Shown here: positions 61,011 to 64,000 of the stretch, piece after piece
Numbering within the stretch: position 1 is the stretch's first letter
Layout: each line of letters begins with the position of its first letter
NCBI RefSeq assembly: GCF_040802235.1
Contig: NC_133158.1
Location: 154,702,401-154,766,400 of the forward strand
Origin: Manis javanica
Lineage: Eukaryota; Chordata; Mammalia; Pholidota; Manidae
DNA length: 64,000 nucleotides
Direction of reading: 5' to 3'
Translations under genes and position numbers: made by a program
Notes under the pieces: model-generated
Told to the model about the DNA's origin: nothing
Databases searched by the model: none
The model's input: only the letters and a program-made list of their open reading frames with translations

Positions 61011-61666
61011 AGGGCGACTTAAATCAGGACCTAGGTGCAGTTGGAGCAGATTTGGGACGGCCAAGACCTGAAGATGCCACAAACACAACAGAAGGGAAAG
61101 GGGATGGAGGAAGGTCATGGGGTGATAGGGACAGCACAGGGTCAGAAATCTGGAAAAAGAAAGAAGACAAAGGTGAAAGGTAAGTATTGCTAGGCTGGAC
61201 AAAGTGCAAGATAACCCACACTTCCTTTCATCACATGCCTGGAGAATGTGAACATCACAGCCATCAGACTCAGGCCCCTAAACCCCAGCCTCTGGCCTGT
61301 CACACTGGAAAGCTATGAGGAACTGGGGCAATTCAGGGTTACTATTATAAAAACCCAACTATTTATATTTAGAAAGACTCCTGCCAGTTCTGCTTCCTGC
61401 TTTGCAAGATGAGGCTGAGGATTAGAACTAGATTCCAGCCCTGGAGGAACTGGGATATCTGGCAGGAAACTAATGCAAGGAGTCAAGCTTGAGTGTGTCT
61501 AACAGGGCAGGCAGAGCAGGATATACAGACCAGGCCACTGAGATCTTTCCACTAGATGTGGCACCACGCTACCCAGGTCAGAGCCAACCCATGAGTGACC
61601 CAAAGAACATAACCAATTCAAGTCAAGTGCTTTTTCTGGGTTAATATGAAAACACACATACATGTG

Positions 61667-61693
61667 CACACACACACACACACACACACACAC
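61667..61693 (+). repeat. (CA)n microsatellite
   Basis: Thirteen uninterrupted CA units. Confidence 0.95.
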
Positions 61694-62319
61694 CCCTAAT
61701 TTCACTGCAACCTAAAAACACACTAAATTTACAACAAAGTGTTTTTTTATGAAGACATAAGCCAACAAACATGAGGAGATTAGGGGAAGAGATAAGAGCA
61801 ATAAAAATCTGGAAGCTACATAACATACTGATGAGACCTAACTGACCAAACCAACTCAAGAAACATGGAAATCGCAGGCCATCTGAGGGAAAGCTGTGGG
61901 CCAGCCTGATTTACACCTCAGAATCCTCACAAGGCTCCCAAGTGGAGAGTACCAGATGCCTCTGGAGGTGGCAGTAAAGGAAGACCACCAGAAGGACTGG
62001 GTGGGCTGAATCCCTTTTCCCCCACTGGATAGTGGCAGACATGAAAGTTTATTTTCAGAAAGGGTAAAATAGAGGGTCTCTGAATTGGATGGACTAGATT
62101 CACCAAAGCTGTGGATACTTTATGGTACCAGACCCAGAGAAGTTAAGTGACTCATACACCTTCAATGATGAATGCTGAGGCACAGCTTCCTCCAAGGCCT
62201 CTTAACTCACTCAGATCCCAGAAAGCTAGTAGCCAGGACTTAACTTCCAAATGGAACCTCTTCATAGGGAGTCTGGCCAGTGTAAGAGGAAACACTCAGA
62301 TATGACTGGGTAAGCTAAA

Positions 62320-62489
62320 TAATAGCCTCCTAAAATGTCCATGTTGCAGTCCCTGGAGCCTGTGAATATGTTACCTTGAAATGTACTTTGCAGATGTGAT
62401 TAAATGAAGGATCTTAAAATGGGGATATTATTATGGATTATCCAGGTAAGTCCAATGTAATCACAAGGGTCTTATAAAAGGGAGGCAAG
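62320..62489 (+). mobile_element. MLT1-like LTR fragment
   Basis: 'taatagcctcctaaaatgtc', 'tttgcagatgtgattaaatg', 'tggattatccaggtaagtcc'; cut off at 62489 by the following L1. Confidence 0.55.
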
Positions 62490-62995
62490 ACTCATTGTTC
62501 CAATAGCTAAGATATGGAAGCAATCAAAGTGTCCATCAATAGATGAATGGATAAAGAAAATATGCTACATATATATAATGGAATAGTATTCAGCCATAAA
62601 AATAAAGAAATCCTGCCATTTGGGACAACATGGATGAACTTAGAGGATATTATACTAAGTGAAATAAGCCATGTGGAGAAAGACAAATATCATAAATTTC
62701 ACTTATTTGGGAAATCTAAAAACAAAATAAGACAAGAAAATGAACAAAATAGCAATAAACTCACAGGTACTGATAAGTGACTGGTGGTTGGCATGGTCAG
62801 GGTTTGGGATGGGTGGGTGAAGTAGGTGAAGGGGATAAAGAGGCATAAAATCTCAATCATAGTATAAATTAGTCATGGGGATGGAAGTGCAGCATGGAGA
62901 ATATAGACAATAGTTCTGTAACATCTTTTTATGTTGACAGTAACTACACTAGCTGGGGTGAGGATTTCATAATGTATAAAAACTGTCAAATCACT
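62490..62995 (+). mobile_element. L1 3' end, fairly young
   Basis: 'gtgtccatcaatagatgaat', 'tcagccataaaaataaagaa', 'gtaggtgaaggggataaaga', ending near 'cataatgtataaaaactgtc'. Moderate decay only. Confidence 0.75.
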
Positions 62996-63780
62996 AGGAA
63001 AGAGGGAAAAAATAATTCCCTGGAAAGAGAAGTTTCTGTGTTCATAAATTTAAAAAGAACATTCATAGAACAAAATAAGACCTCCAGGGAATTAAAAATA
63101 AGATAGTATAAATGAAAAACTCAGTAAACAATTTGGAAGATAAAATCAAGGAATCACTCAGCGACTAGAGCAAAAAGAATAAGAGGTTTTTTTAATTGGA
63201 GCAAAAACTAAGAAAATTAGAAAACCAGTCAATCTACAAAGTTCAACACCAAACAATAAGTTCTAGAAAGAGAAAACAGAGACAATGGAAGGAAGAAGTC
63301 ATTATAATATAAGAAAATTTCATGAAACTGAAAAGCACAAATATCCAAATAGAAACAATATACTAAATGAAGTTTTGCAGCCTCCCAACTAAAGAGGATA
63401 TTCTGTAAGCTTCCAGAGGAAACAGAACAAATTACATAGAAAGTATAGGGAATTATATTGTCCTTAAACTTCTGGATGGCTAAATTGGAGAAAGACTATG
63501 GAGCAATGCCTTTTAAATTCTGAAGGAAATTATTTCTATGATATATGACATTTTCTGATGAATAATTCTCAAAATATTCCCCCTCTGAGAAGCAACTGGA
63601 GAATGCACCCCACCAAAATGAGATAATTCTTCTTCATCCAAGAAAAGGAAGAAATAGGATTCAGGAAACAGAAGATAACGCACAGGAGAGAGGTTAGGGA
63701 AATCCCCAGGAAGAAGGAAAAAAGTGTCCCTGAACAGCACCTGTTCAGCAGGTGTAGGCCAACCAGTTTACTGGAGCAGA
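62996..63780 (+). mobile_element. Older L1 5'-region fragment (L1M/HAL1-like)
   Basis: 'gactatggagcaatgccttt', 'gagaagcaactggagaatgc', 'acgcacaggagagaggttag' follow the 5' part of old L1 elements. Decayed. Confidence 0.55.
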
Positions 63781-64000
63781 TATGCCAGGGGCAGTCATCA
63801 CCCAGAGGCCCTCTGCCAGTGTACTGGCTTTTTTAACTTGGCGACAGTATACTTGGATGAGATTTTTATCTGTACTTTGTATGGCCTAATCATGTGCTGA
63901 TGAAGTCTCCACTCTCCCTTCATTTCCCACATGTTGAATCAGCAAAGGACTGTGCCTTGCTCCCTGAGAGCCCTCTGCCCACTCCTGAGAGCTGGTGAGC

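Larger units (their letters stand above)
57961..64000. other. Downstream flank of TM4SF18, no gene recognised
   Basis: L1 fragments of several ages in both orientations, an L2 end, an MLT1-like fragment, a MIR and a CA repeat. The GC-richer piece 58910-59480 contains a 153-codon open frame without recognisable similarity; its start lies in an L2 end, so I do not call it a gene. 61010-62310 shows nothing definable except the CA repeat. Confidence 0.6.

Noticed and set aside
1-64000. CRISPR arrays, operons, prophage or other prokaryotic systems
   Set aside because: No spaced direct repeats and no dense gene packing; the window is mammalian with spliced genes.
1-64000. tRNA, rRNA, snoRNA or microRNA genes
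   Set aside because: No sequence with a convincing tRNA A/B box pair or known RNA pattern was recognised; the hairpins found lack microRNA-like features that I could support.

Overview
This is vertebrate nuclear DNA, almost certainly from a placental mammal. It has split genes with GT-AG introns, low gene density, AT-rich introns, and decayed mammalian repeats throughout (MIR, L2, MER5A, MLT1 LTRs, L1). I see no bacterial or viral gene organisation. No primate Alu, rodent B1/B2, carnivore tRNA-SINE or ruminant SINE is recognisable, so a lineage poor in young SINEs is likely. The youngest L1 ends (58275-58765 and 62490-62995) resemble those of some laurasiatherian genomes. A pangolin-like animal is my weak guess and is not established.

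Two protein-coding genes are supported, both on the + strand and both of the L6/TM4SF four-transmembrane family. TM4SF1 (coding span 6292-11499, five coding exons, 202 aa) and TM4SF18 (coding span 41432-57308, five coding exons, 201 aa) lie head to tail. Coding exon lengths are 177/90/146/181/15 and 177/90/143/181/15 nt with identical intron phases, the signature of an old tandem duplication. The order agrees with the human 3q25 cluster, where I recall both genes on one strand with TM4SF1 upstream of TM4SF18.

Layout: 1-6150 is upstream flank of TM4SF1 with MER5A, MIR and L2 remnants, ending in a TATA/CCAAT/GC-box promoter. 6184-12305 is TM4SF1 including its 3'UTR. 12306-41413 is an intergenic block of about 29 kb made largely of nested repeats: an L1 inside MER5A, an L1 inside an older L1, an MLT1 LTR inside an unusually long L2, and two likely ERV LTRs. 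41414-57308 and beyond is TM4SF18. Its 7.9-kb intron 2 holds an antisense endogenous-retrovirus LTR with an adjoining tRNA-Lys-type primer-binding site. 57.5-64 kb is L1-rich flank with no recognised gene.

The two products are membrane proteins thought to act at the plasma membrane and in endosomes, in tetraspanin-like microdomains. Nothing here looks like a new biological system. The most interesting items are structural: near-perfect inverted repeats, a tail-only retroposon-like insertion with target-site duplication, nested insertions, and the ERV primer-binding site.
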